Assembly (NCBI GenBank): GCA_001687465.1
Contig: LVLI01000185.1
Location: 1-64,000 of the forward strand
DNA length: 64,000 bases
Source of the DNA: Halocafeteria seosinensis
Taxonomy: Eukaryota > Sar > Bigyra > Bicosoecida
Reading direction: 5' to 3'
Below, one piece after another: positions 23,141-34,216 of this stretch. Below the pieces are notes generated by a model. The model saw only the letters and a list, made by a program, of their open reading frames with translations, did not search any database and was not told where the DNA came from. The translations under genes and the position numbers were made by a program. The number at the start of each line of letters is the position of its first letter. Position 1 is the first letter of the stretch.

Positions 23141-23550
23141 TTTTGTTTTAGTCGACCAACACAGGGAAACTTGCACAAAAGGCTACAGAATGTGTTCACG
23201 TGGATCACCTGGACGCTTATGTGCTGTGCGGTGCGCACAGGCTGTATCTCTGCTTGGAAGACGATCGATGAATCCCGTACTAACGGCTAAGATTCCGCCG
23301 TGCCGTGTTTTACTCGCCTCGTGATTACTGCGGGATCCAGTGCCAAATTGACAAACAAAAAAACAAAATAAGCTAATCACTGGTCAACCCAAACCTATAC
23401 AAAACTCACGAGAAGTCGTTGAAAATGACACTTATAGAGCCTTGAAGTATGTCGAAGTTGAAGTTAAACATGGGTAGTCTATCAGTGACTATCACAAGTG
23501 TTTCATGAATTGATTTTCGAAACGGCGGACGGAGGAGATTTGTATACACA
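23141..23550. promoter_or_regulatory. Divergent promoter region between SPAG6 and ALG10
   Basis: A 410-bp gap between two divergent start codons. No frame resembling a gene was seen. It must contain both promoters; no specific element could be assigned. Confidence 0.4.
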
Positions 23551-25241
23551 ATGGGATCTACTACCTCAGGCTCCTTCGTGGCTGCCTGTACCATCCTAAT
23601 GGTGGTGGAAGCGCTGGTCGCCGCCAGAGTCAACTACAAAGTCCCTGAACCTTACATGGTACGTACAGAATGGATGATGCGATGTACTAGAGATGAAACT
23701 GGGCGATGTTATCTCATGAGTGAGTCTGTCGTATTACTGCATGCAGGATGAAATTTTTCATGTGAATCAGACGCAGCGATATTGCAGGGGCAACTTCAGT
23801 AAGTCTTGAGATATTGACTGGAATTTAGGAGCTGTTCTTAAACCTTCGGTAGGATGCTATGATCAGGTTACTGGGATCCGAAAATAACAACCCTCCCTGG
23901 AGCCTATTGGTCAGCCTTCCTTTCGCTCGCAGCATTGGTGAGTCCGTTCGGAGGGAACGCGAGTGATGCAACGCAGGCCACTCCACAATGGTGTAACTTG
24001 GCAAGCTTGAGAGCATACAACCAAGCGGTTCTCGTCATTTGTGGTATCGTGACATACGCCACTGAAACGAGAAACGCGGTTTGGAAAAGCTTAGCTGTCG
24101 TTTGCCTACCATGGCTTTTCTTTTACTCCCAACTATTTTATACGGATACAACTGGCATTGCGGCCTTGCTACTTACGAGGTACCTAGCATCATGCAGTTC
24201 AGAGACCAAACGCGGGAAGCCGTTGATGTACTCAATTCTGTCCGCTATAGTGGGTGCCTTCGCCGTATTCGTACGTCAGACCAACGTGATTTGGGTGGCG
24301 ATGATTGCAGCTCAATATTCTCTCGGCGAGTTACGACGTATCTTTGACAGAAGCTCATGGAATAGGAAGGATCTCTTACGTTTGGTTTTAAAAAATATTC
24401 CGTATTTGTTCGTTGGCATTGGCTTTTTCATTTTCTTGTGCCTTAATGGAGGAGTGGCTATTGGCGACCAGTTACACCATAAGCCGGCATTTCACTTGGC
24501 TCAGATATTTTACGTGTCCCTGTTTGTTTGTGGCCCTATAAGTATTTCATTTGCTCTATCAGAGAAGGAGGCTTGGAGGTATATTCACCGTAGACTGAAT
24601 AATAGAGGCATTGCTTTAATCGCGGTAGGATTCACCTTGGTGATGGGAACAGGTGTTCACTCTTGGAAGATCATTCATCCGTTCTTACTCGCGGATAACA
24701 GGCATATATCCTTCTACTTTTTCAGGAAGTTCGTTTTGCAGAGGCCATGGATTCTGTTAGGAATAACTCCCCTCGCCTCTGTCTTTCTGGTCTTAGTGTT
24801 GGAACTTTTCGAAGGTAAGTAAGGATAATGTCCAACTAGTTCGACCGGGATTAACGAATTGTGCTCTGTTCAGATCGCCTGGTCGGTTGGGTTTGGGCCC
24901 TCACTACAATGGCTTCACTAGTTCCAGTACCATTATTTGAGTATGTGGAGTGTGTTGGATTCCCGGGATGAGATTATTTAGGTCGGTCGCTGTTTTTTGC
25001 AGCTTTCGCTACCTTATAGTCCCTGCTGTATTTGCTTTAGTTTTCTTGGACATGGTGCGTGTCCTATTACACCCATCAATACGTCTTGGAAACATGGTTC
25101 TATCTGTTGTTGCAGAGCCCAAAAGGATATCAATTGTTCATTGTGGCCTCTATTTTCGTCAATATTGCGACGATTTGTCTCTTTACCGAATGGGAGTTGC
25201 CCAGACAGGGAAACGAAACTACTTCTCGCCTCATGTGGTGA
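23551..25241 (+). CDS. ALG10: ALG10, dolichyl-P-Glc alpha-1,2-glucosyltransferase
   Basis: Six exons: 23551-23658, 23747-23798, 23867-24814, 24874-24940, 25003-25054, 25116-25241 (450 aa; human 473). The ER multi-pass enzyme adds the third and last glucose to the lipid-linked N-glycan precursor. Signature segments are EPYMDEIFHVNQTQRYC, WDPKITTLPGAYW, FVRQTNVIWVAM, NGGVAIGD, LLADNRHISFY, LFDFRYLIVP and the terminal SRLMW. The last intron (25055-25115) was placed because its removal restores the family spacing between FRYLIVP and the C-terminus and the correct frame. Many hydrophobic helices are visible, as expected for a polytopic transferase. Confidence 0.95.
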
Positions 25242-25918
25242 CAAAGCTGATACTAGTATCATTATACGTACATCATGAAATGACCAGTTTATCCCAGGGA
25301 AGCCACGCCTACAATTTCTTTGTAGGCTCCACGATTTACGAGAAGAGCTTTTGCCAAAACTCCCTCTATCGAAGCGATTCTCAAAGACATCGACGAACTG
25401 GTATTGCTTTCTCCGTCCCCGCAAGTTTTGGAATGGATTCAACACTCAGTGAAGTCTGTAAAGTAGATGCATCGCAGTGGAATTTCACACCTGAGGTTGG
25501 GAACTAGAAAGTTGTAATTGCCCACTCCACAAAAGTGGTCCTCTTTAGGCAAGTAGGTGACGGTTAGATAGAACAGTGAATCCGCTTTCCGAAATAAGAA
25601 TGATTTCTGTATCATGTTTACGCTCAATCCCGGTGATCCAAATGTGTGTCTTCGTCGCGAAGGGCAGGCGGCTTAAAACTTCAACTTGAAGACGACAATC
25701 AAACATGAGACGGAAGATCTTTTGCTTCGAACCATAGAAGAAAGGAAACACGTGGTTTGTTCGACGTTGCATATGTTAATAAAATCGACGCAAAAACGCA
25801 ACTAAACGTTTCGTACAGGTATAGACTCATTTCGTTTTGCTCTCTGTAACACTGAGCTTATATTCCGTTTTTCAGAAGGCATACTAGAGCGGTCTAACCG
25901 AAGAAAGAGCTGGCAATT
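25242..25918. other. Intergenic stretch with uncertain minus-strand frames
   Basis: Two adjoining minus-strand frames, about 25772-25545 and 25627-25439, could be exons of a short gene: the first begins MQRRTNHVFPFFYG. I could not link them with a convincing splice and recognise no family. The rest is non-coding in appearance and should hold the promoter of the Bax-inhibitor-family gene. Confidence 0.3.
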
Positions 25919-26982
25919 ATGATGTCCTCTGGACGTACAGCAACCCCATCTGGAGTTCCCCGCAGTGGAGGGGATTTTTTCAGCAATATTGGAAATCCCC
26001 TTGCACGAATCAACAGCTTCGATAAGCTGTTCAGCACGGCGCCATTGGATGACAAGCAGAAGAACCACTTGAAGTATGTCTACTCTTTGCTCACAACAGG
26101 ACTACTGTTCGCGGCCGTGGGCTCATACTTCCACCTTCTTTACAACGTGGGAGGGCTTCTGACGATGTTCGCCACGTTGGGAATGATCTTCTACTTGGGG
26201 GCTTCGAAGGTATGTTATCATGCTCTCCAGACGAATGGGACATATGTTTCAGCATCGTGTTGTTCATGCTCCGCAGGACCCACAAAGCAAGGATGTAAAT
26301 ACTCGTGGACTCGTTTTTGCTGGAATGTGCTTCCTTAAAGGAGCCAGTATTGGTCCTCTGATTGCACAAATGATTGCTGTCGACCCCAGCTTGATACTCA
26401 TGACTCTCTTGGCTACTGCCGGTATTTTCCTCTCCTTCTCACTAGCGGCCATTTTCGGTAAGTGATCGACACAATACATTTTGTTCACAATGCCCTTCGT
26501 GAAGTTCTGCTTGACACGTGTGTGCAGCTGAAAGACGCTCTATGATTTTCCTTGGAGGAATTCTCTCATCTTTATGCACCGTGCTCTTCGTATCAAGTCT
26601 GTTCAACATGTTCATGCATAGCTCCGCTCTCTTCAGCTTCCAGCTGGTAAGTAGAGAGAAAAACAACTTCAATGGCATCGAAATTCGAATCCTTAACACC
26701 GTCTTGGACTCGTGCAGTATGCCGGCCTGGTGATGTTCTCGCTGTATGTAATTTTCGACACACAAGTAATTATCGAGAAATGTGCTATCGGAGACTATGA
26801 CATTGTGTGGCATGCAACGGAGCTATTCATTGGTATGTTGCTGTCTCGCCTCAAAATTATTGGAAATATGGTCTCTTTCACGGATGAGAATGCTTTCGAA
26901 TGCAGATTTGGTCGCCATATTTGTCCGTGTCGCGATAATCCTGCTGAGAAACCAGTCCAGGAAGAAGCGCAGCGAAAAGTAG
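25919..26982 (+). CDS. Bax inhibitor-1 family protein (TMBIM6-like)
   Basis: Five exons: 25919-26209, 26277-26457, 26528-26646, 26718-26832, 26906-26982 (260 aa). Two in-frame ATGs open the gene (25919 and 25922). BI-1 proteins are ER membrane, calcium-leak and cell-death regulators. The family pattern is clear: HLKYVYSLLTTGLLFAAVGS, GASIGPLIAQ, RRSMIFLGGILSSL, LYVIFDTQVIIEKC, the DIVWHATELFIDLVAIF segment near the end, and a basic Lys/Arg C-terminus. Six to seven hydrophobic helices are visible. The final exon completes TELFI-DLVAIF across the intron, confirming the junction. Confidence 0.95.
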
Positions 26983-27175
26983 TCACTTTCGCAGCGCTTG
27001 GAAGCCCTCCCAGTGATAGATAATGGGATAAATATTAACACTACCCGCGTCATTGCACCTACTTTTGTAATATTCCTATCCATACAAAGTAGCAAATCAC
27101 TAACCACAAATCATGCCGTTCTTCACCACCTTTCCTAATATAAATAGTAAACATTGCCTCTTTGCCCCTAACGAT

Positions 27176-27257
27176 GTCAGCGTGCCCGAGTGGTTAAGGG
27201 GACAGCCTGCTAAGTTGTTGGGCTTTGCCCGCGCAGGTTCGAATCCTGCCGCTGACG
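27176..27257 (+). tRNA. tRNA-Ser (anticodon GCU)
   Basis: Acceptor arms GTCAGCG and CGCTGAC pair perfectly, with G as discriminator base. The D arm (GAGTGGTTAAGGGG), anticodon stem ACAGC/GTTGT with loop CTGCTAA (anticodon GCU, reading AGC/AGU), a long variable arm (TGGGCTTTGCCCG) typical of serine tRNAs, and a T arm with B box GGTTCGAATCC are all present. No intron. The encoded 3' end lacks CCA, as expected for a nuclear gene. Confidence 0.97.
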
Positions 27258-27265
27258 GCAACCAA

Positions 27266-27274
27266 TTTTTTTTT
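27266..27274 (+). terminator. RNA polymerase III T-run terminator
   Basis: A run of nine T residues begins nine bases after the tRNA-Ser gene, as usual for Pol III termination. Confidence 0.8.
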
Positions 27275-27619
27275 CCAGCGCTTCCTTTAGGGCACTTTGT
27301 TGTCCTGGAGGAGGCAATATTCATAAATTTGTTGTTGTGTATGCAAGACTAGTGCTATGCATGCACAGTAAGTTGCAACAGGAATGGCCACTCTTGGCAA
27401 TTTGCGTTACAACGAAGCAAAGCAACAATCTTTTCGCGGTGTTTTCATGTCTGTGCAGAGAGTCTTGGAGTCCGATGCAGTAGCCGAAACGGAGGTGTTG
27501 TGCGCTGTATAGTGCTAAAAAACTGTCGAGTATTTTCATTGAGAGCAACAATATTACCCGTAATGCTCTCTGTTCGGCGCGTTTTTTGGCTGTAGAGACC
27601 ACATAACAAACAGGGAAGA

Positions 27620-29128
27620 ATGGTGGCCTCCGCAATCTACTTCATGGATGTTAAGGGGAAAATCCTCCTACATAGGAATTACCGCGGCGATATACCGCGA
27701 GCGGCAGCAGACAAGTACGTTATTTTACAGTAGAGCTCTCTTTGTCATCGGTGTCTCATCAGGGCAAGGGCGAGTGCGCAGGTTCTCCATTAAACTCCAA
27801 GAGAGCGATCCAGCTGATTTATCGCCTGTATACACGGAAGAAGGCATCACTTATGTCTATCTTCAGGTAAGGAATAGATGTAGCTGGCCGTTCTCTTAGT
27901 GTTCTGGTTGACCAGTGCGTTCACTGTGATGGCGGTGTGTGCTCTTGCTGCAGCATCGAAATGTGTACCTACTGGCACTCACAAAGCGCAACTCCAACGT
28001 GGCTTTAATACTATCCTTCCTGTCCCAAATTGTGCAAATTATGTGTGAATATTTTGGGGAATTAGAGGAAGAGCCTTTGAGAGATAACTTCGTCCTCGTG
28101 TACGAACTACTGGATGAGGTTATGGATTTTGGGTATCCTCAGGTGTCGGAAACGAAGGTACTCAAAGAATACATCATGCAGTCAACACATCTGCTGCAGA
28201 AGAAAAAGAAACAACCATCCACAGCTCCTCAAGCTGTGACTAATGCTGTCTCTTGGAGATCTGAGGGAATAAAATATAAGAAGAATGAGGTGTTCTTAGA
28301 CGTAATAGAGAAGGTAGACCTGCTTGCCAGCCATAGCGGTGCCGTGCTACACAGTGAGATAAGAGGGTCAGTACAAATGCGTGCCTATCTTAGTGGAATG
28401 CCGGAGCTAAAACTGGGGCTGAATGATAAACTAATGCTTGAGGCAACCGGAAAGCGTATACGGGGAAAAGCTATCGAGTTAGAAGACATAAAATTTCACC
28501 AGTGTGTACGTTTAAACCGGTTTGAACAAGATAGAACCATTGGATTCATCCCCCCTGATGGAGAGTTCGAATTAAGTATGTATTCCGTGAAGTAATTCTT
28601 GATATAATGGGAGTTTTTACATTTTGGGAAATTGGCGCAGTGTCTTACCGGCTGAACACACACGTGAAGCCGTTGATTTGGGTGGAGTCGTCCTGTGAAA
28701 AACACAGAAATCGCCTTTTGTTCAGTGTCAAAGCAAAGAGCCAATTCAAAGCGCGCAGCCAAGCGACCGATGTAGAAATATTTATTCCTGTACCCCCAGA
28801 TGTTGACTCACCGGCTTTCAAGACTTCCTCTGGCTCTGTGTTGTACTTGCCAGACATAAATTGCATTAAGTGGGTCATAAAACAGTTTCCAGGCGACAGA
28901 GAATTGCTCATGAGAGCTAGCTTTGGACTGCCGACCATAAGCACGAGTGGCAGTAACCAGAACGAAGATTGGAAAAAGCCAATAAGGATAAAGTTTGAGA
29001 TCCCCTACTTTACTACTTCAGGGATTCAAGTCAGGTATCTCAAAGTCATTGAAAAAAGTGGTTATGAGGCGCTACCGTGGGTGAGGTACATCACGCGAAA
29101 TGGGGAATACCAATTAAGGATGAAGTAA
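27620..29128 (+). CDS. AP1M1: AP-1 clathrin adaptor complex, mu subunit
   Basis: Four exons: 27620-27714, 27782-27866, 27954-28575, 28641-29128 (429 aa; human 423). The medium chain of AP-1 links cargo with YxxPhi signals to clathrin at the trans-Golgi and endosomes. The longin-like N-terminus (AIYFMDVKGKILLHRNYRGD) and the mu homology domain are both complete. Strong AP-1 markers are TNAVSWRSEGIKYKKNEVFL, SGMPELKLGLNDK, FHQCVRLNRFEQDRTI, FIPPDGEFELMSYRLNTHVK (completed across intron 3) and EIPYFTTSGIQVRYLKVIEK. The N-terminal segment after DK is shorter than in animal AP1M. Confidence 0.97.
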
Positions 29129-29401
29129 GGCGTAGTACACGAGCCAATGATACAATAAAATTGCATGAATTGTACAACTTTAGTCATTTCAGTGGCATGC
29201 GACATTTCCGAAGTACTTCGTTTATTCCACTGCTTTTCTCTCCCGAATCGATGGCGATTGCACGCGTTTCCGTCTCAATTCACAAAAATACACTTTGTTT
29301 GCTATCCCAGGCGCTACGGATAGCGCAACATACCGGACTGTCCATTCCGGCAGCGTTCAGCATTCCGCCGGCACGTTGTGCCAGCGCTTACTTGACGAGT
29401 T

Positions 29402-29992
29402 TCAGCGTACATTTGTTGCAATACATGTACGGTAGTTTCTGTTAACCTGGAACACACACACAAATGTGACAGATTCTGTTTCTGGTAGTGACGGACTCGT
29501 GGCTTGTATGTAACTCAACAAGAGCGGACCCGAACGCAGCACGGCATGTTCTATCACATTCCCATCACTGTACAACCTTGTAGTAAATGAAGACAGCCTT
29601 GTTCGCTTGAGGTACTGTACGTAAAACAAAAGGTGGTAAGTGTGTAAACGTGCTACACATAGTTGACATACTTGACAGTATGATAGATCCACGCGGGCGA
29701 CCCGCGGTCTCAGAAGATACAGTGTTGCCATAATGGCTGCTTGAATAGGCTGCAACATTCGACCAATTTTTTTGGAGACAAACATTGGAATTTTCTCTGG
29801 AAACTCTGTATTGATTTCCTGAACAATGAATCGCTCGGAGGCTGCCGGGCGATTGCCTAGGATTTCCCGTATGTGGTCGCAACTAGGAGTCACTACATCA
29901 AGTCAGTGGGAGTAAAAGAAAGGGATTGTTGCTTCGGCCCCCACTACACAACAATAAAGTAGTAGTTTGGAAAGAAGAAGAAACTTCAGCAT
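29402..29992 (-). CDS. Candidate spliced gene with signal-peptide-like start, unknown function
   Basis: A possible three-exon model is 29992-29950, 29892-29672, 29614-29402 (158 aa). Exon 1 begins MLKFLLLSKLLLYC, which looks like a signal peptide or anchor. Exon 2 reads as an ordinary helical protein (HIREILGNRPAASERFIVQE). Exons 2 and 3 are joined by a 57-nt intron with GTATGT donor and GTACAG acceptor that keeps frame and contains no stop. The first junction uses a weak GTGTAG donor. No family is recognised. The start is only 19 bp from the start of the divergent membrane-protein gene, which is tight even here. The whole could be a chance frame. Confidence 0.33.
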
Positions 29993-30011
29993 CCCTCCTT
30001 TGTTTTCAAAA

Positions 30012-30799
30012 ATGCAAGCTCCTGAGATAAACCCAACGATAAGCCAACTTGTGAAGAAAATCCAGTGGGCAGACCGCATTTTGCGAGGTACAGAGTTGAA
30101 GTTGACGAAGAACCCCGCTGTTAACTCCTTCTCACAGTTAATATATTTACGTTTGTGCAGTGATAGCGCCTCTTATAGTCATCCGCTTTGCAACTTTCTT
30201 CGGCATCGCTCTACCACAGGAGATAAGTCGCTGCGTTGTGGGCATAATTACAATAATTTGGCTGCACTATGTCTTCGTTTGGGTTCCTTCGTGGGGATCT
30301 ATCTTTTCCAAAAACCTAGTAAGTGCTACATTTTACAAGAAGTAGTTACTTGTTTCGCTTAACACGCGATAACCCGTCGGGACCCTTCAGAGGGATGATT
30401 GGGCGGAAAAGTTGCAAACTGGTGGACTGAATGCAGCCGAGGATGCTTTGTGGGCCTATCGCAAGCACGAAGACCAACTAGGTGAGTCTAAACCACAATC
30501 AGTTTGGTTTATCCGAAATTGAAACCGGTCGTTAACAACACGCAGCTTGGTTAATCAGAGGAATAGTATGCATAATTGTTTTTCCGTTAGTAGCTTTCCT
30601 TCCAGCGGACTGGTCGGATGTCACGAATGAAGGCCCGACCAATCTGTTCCGTGCGGGAGTACCATGCATTCTTTTGGATCAATTAGTCACGCGATACAAA
30701 GATAGGTGGATCCGCGAAGCGGCATGTCTAGCTCGGAGAGAACGTCGAGACACTGGTCCACATTCTTCTGCTCATCGTACGGGCTCGTTTACATGTTAA
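30012..30799 (+). CDS. Multi-pass membrane protein, unknown function
   Basis: Four exons: 30012-30087, 30161-30318, 30391-30481, 30546-30799 (192 aa). All three introns have canonical sites and phases agree. The product has a short N-terminal amphipathic stretch (ISQLVKKIQWADRILR), two hydrophobic helices (APLIVIRFATFFGIALP and VVGIITIIWLHYVFVWVP), a charged loop (WAEKLQTGGLNAAEDALWAY) and a third helix (GIVCIIVFPLVAFLP), then a basic tail rich in Arg. I do not recognise the family. It is convergent with NOP2, 89 bp apart. Confidence 0.62.
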
Positions 30800-30888
30800 T
30801 ACAGTATAGACACAAAGCTTTGTTGATTCAGTCGTTTGTAAGCTATGAGCTGTGATGGACAATCTCCGATACTTCCCTCAATACTTAA

Positions 30889-33800
30889 TTACGAAGACAT
30901 CTTTGCGTGTTTTCCTTTTTTTCCCTTCTTGGGAGCGGCAGATGAGGTAACCGTTCCCCGACCAAATTTGTCGAGCAGGTGTTGGCCCGACTTATGCTGT
31001 TGTTGCTTCCTTTCTGCCTCCTCTTTCTTCTTCGTCAATGTGGAAACAGCTTCCTCGGCTATATTTCCCATTCGATCAGTGTCTGCTGCAGCACTCATTT
31101 CGGAAGGCAGCTTCTTCGACTTCTTAGTCTTTTGTTGTTTAGATGCACCTTCGGATTGAGCCACATTTTCAGCGTGTCTCTTATTTCGCTTCCTATCCGT
31201 TCTTTTCTCTTTGCTCTTTCCCTGTGGTTGCTTATTACCTGACTTTTGCTTAGACTGGGTGTCACTCTTTCGTTTCTTCTTCCCTTGCATCCCGCCCTCG
31301 CTTTCTTCAAGATTGCTTTCCTGTCTCAAGGAATCTTCGTGGTCTTGATTGAGCTCCTGGTCATTGTCTTCTTCTCCATCCGAGTCGGACCGCCCATTTT
31401 CATTCGTGCGGACGAAGTTGGCGAACTTCTTTAGTTTCGCTACAAAAAACCCATCCATATTGTGCACATGCGGGTAGAACCTTCTCGACAGGGTTAGTGA
31501 AGGATGAAAACGCCGATGTTGATGTCTGGTCAACCCTGCTAGTCCTACATCGAGATCCTCTGTTTCCTGCTTATCTTTTTCCTTATCATCGTTGTTGTTG
31601 TTGTTAGGTTGCTTGTCCTTTTTGTTAATAGCGGCATGAGGAGTCAACGGGAGCAATTTCACATAGCGTTTGCGCAAGGCGTAGTCTACAACAGCTTCGT
31701 TTTCCTCAGCACTAACACTGCACGTGCTATATACTACCACCCCACCGGTCTTACTATCGGCATCAGCGCAATCAATCGCAGCCAACAGTAGCTTCTTTTG
31801 CAAATGAGCCATTCTCAAAACGTCAGGATACGTCTTCTGACTCTTGATACTCGGATCTCGGCTAATGACCCCCAGCCCAGTACACGGAGCATCCAATAGG
31901 ACCCGGTCAAAACCAGTCATAACATTTGGAAGCTGAGTACCATCGTAATTGCAGACTATCGAGTTTGTCATTCCCATACGATGGAGATTCGCCACGAGAG
32001 CATGTGTCCTCTCTCTCTTCGAGTCATTCGCTACAAGCAAACCCTTGTTCTTCATCAACTGCCCGATGTACGTCGTCTTGCCCCCTGGTGCAGCAGCCAT
32101 GTCAAGTATGCGTTCTCCTGGCTTCACCCCTAAGGCAATGCATGGCCAAAACGACGATGCCGATTGCAACATGTAGTGCCCGCTCAAGTATTCAGGAGTA
32201 GCACCAATAGGAACAGCCGATTCATAAACTTTTAAACCCACTTTGCTCCAAGGAGCCAATGGGTCAACATTCACCCCGCGATTGATTAGGGCTTGAGCTA
32301 ATTCCCGGCGCCGAGTCTTAAGCGTATTCACTCTTATCACTGTGGGTCGTGGTTGTTCGTTTGCCTCAAGGAAATGAATGGTTTCTGCTGGAGAGAAGAG
32401 GCGCAAGAATAGATCAATGAGGTCCGGAGCATATCCGTAAAAGTTTTTCAGGTCGTGTGCAAGCACCTCCATGTATTCAGCCCGAGCTCGATTAGGGTCC
32501 CTGCGTTGATTAAAATCTGCCAAAATAGCAGTCACGATTTGCATTCTTTCTTTTATCGCGTTCAAGTCCGGAGGAGAGTATTCCTCCTTCAAGAGTTCCT
32601 CCGGGGTAGGCAAATGGAAGGAGCTGAAAAAATCTTCCGTGTGCTCGCCTTCTAAAGCAGTGTCTTCACCTGTGTCAGGTGCTGATGACTGGATGTGTAG
32701 CTGCATATCTTCATCTGCTTCTTGCTGCATTGATTCTTCGGCTTCATCCAATTCTTGGCCGGCTTTCTCTAAATTGATGCCTTTAGCTTCCTTTGGTCGC
32801 TGCAGAAACTGTTGTTCTACATCGTCATCTCCGCTTTCCTCTTCAGAGTCATTATCCGTTTCTTCATTATCTTCGCTAGAAGACCAAAACTCTTTCGCCT
32901 CTCCACTAGGCTCCCCTTCATCTTCATCATCACTAGGAAGAAGTTGTTTTTCGTTCGATGCACCGTCATGAACGGAGTCGTTTGATTTGCTTGGTGCTTG
33001 GTCCGATACCATCTTGCTCTCAGAATCATCGCTATTGCTACCTGATTCTTCACTTTCTTCTTGGTCCTCTTCCGATGAAGCCACCACCTCAGTACTAATC
33101 AAATTTTGCTGTCTCGAGGACGTGAGACTTCCGGAATGCTCACCTGCATCGTCAGATGCGCTTTCCTCTTCTTCGTCCTGGTGTTCTCCTGCTTCCTCTT
33201 CGGCGCCACCCTCGTCCTCTGAGGTAGACTCAGCTTCTGTACTGATGAGATTTTTTGGCCACGAATCATTAACATCCTGCTTTGAGTGGTTTTCCTGCTC
33301 ATGCCTTTCCTCACTCTCCTCCTCCTCCTCCTCCTCCGAACTAGTGTCTTCTTGAGAGCTATCCTTACTCGTGGGCCAGAGCTGCGATATATCTTCATCG
33401 TCGGAGGAGTCGTCACCATCTTTCCCAATATCCATTGTATTCTGGAAAACGTATAGAATACTGTAATCAACCCCTCTGGCATTTATCGGAATCGCAAATC
33501 GGACTAACCTCATGAATCGAATAGCGCTGAAGCAGCCCGTCCTCTTCTTCACTGTTACTTTCTTCGCCTTGAAAGAGCTGCTGCTGCACGCGTTGCTGAT
33601 CTTCGGATCCCGTACTTGAGCGTGACTTTTTCGTTTTCCCATTAGTGCTCTTGTTGTTTGAGCTAGCTTTGACGGTACTCACGCTAGCTTGAGAGTCACG
33701 ACTCCTGTCAGTATTGCTCGTTCTGGCGATAAAAACCAGGATTAAAATCGTACCCTTTCTGTTAAGCACATGGGATGATACGTTCCGACTGGTAGTATAG

Positions 33801-34216
33801 CTTACTTTGATGCAGATTTGGCTTTCTTCGAACCTGCGCCTTTCATAACCGATTGGGGTGTCTTGAAAGCTACTACGTCATCCACTTGCGTCCACGATCC
33901 CCCATTTTTTCGGGCTTCTCCTTCAGCATCCGGATGAGGTGTTTTCTGTCGTTGCTGAATCTTCTTCTGGGCGGACTTGGAAGTGGAATCTGCAGAAAGA
34001 GCCCCCATATGCACAGGCGCATCACTACAGAGGAGGATGTCAGCCACTGAACTCACGTTTTTGGGTGCTGTTTAGCTTTACACTCTTCCCACCCGACGGT
34101 GCAGGGGTTTTCGCATACTTTTGCTTTGTATCGCCTTCCTCGGTATCATGTTGCGGCTCCTGAAAGCTCACTTTTCCGGGTGTTTTGGCTTTCTTGCCCT
34201 TGTTTTTGCCTCCCAT
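30889..34216 (-). CDS. NOP2: NOP2/NSUN1-type 25S/28S rRNA cytosine-C5 methyltransferase
   Basis: Four exons: 34216-34057, 33989-33806, 33722-33509, 33441-30889 (1036 aa). It is a nucleolar enzyme that methylates a cytosine of large-subunit rRNA and is needed for 60S assembly. After a basic start (MGGKNKGKKAKTPGK) comes a long acidic Glu/Asp/Ser tract of several hundred residues, then the SAM-dependent domain. The domain shows PTVIRVNTLKTRRRELAQAL, LDMAAAPGGKTTYI (SAM loop), NDSKRERT, the catalytic pair LLDAPCTGLG and YSTCSV, and FHPSLTLSRRFYPHVHNMDG near its end. A Lys-rich nucleolar-type tail closes the protein. The acidic N-terminus is unusually extended compared with yeast Nop2 (618 aa). 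Confidence 0.94.

Noticed and set aside
30012-30799. PEX11-like peroxisomal protein
   Set aside because: Helix positions and the charged loop do not follow the PEX11 pattern; left as unknown.
33442-33642. Alternative in-frame N-terminus for NOP2 starting MGKRKSHAQ
   Set aside because: It reads the wrong frame through exon 3 and an intron; the acidic, Ser-rich frame of 33509-33722 joins cleanly to exon 4.
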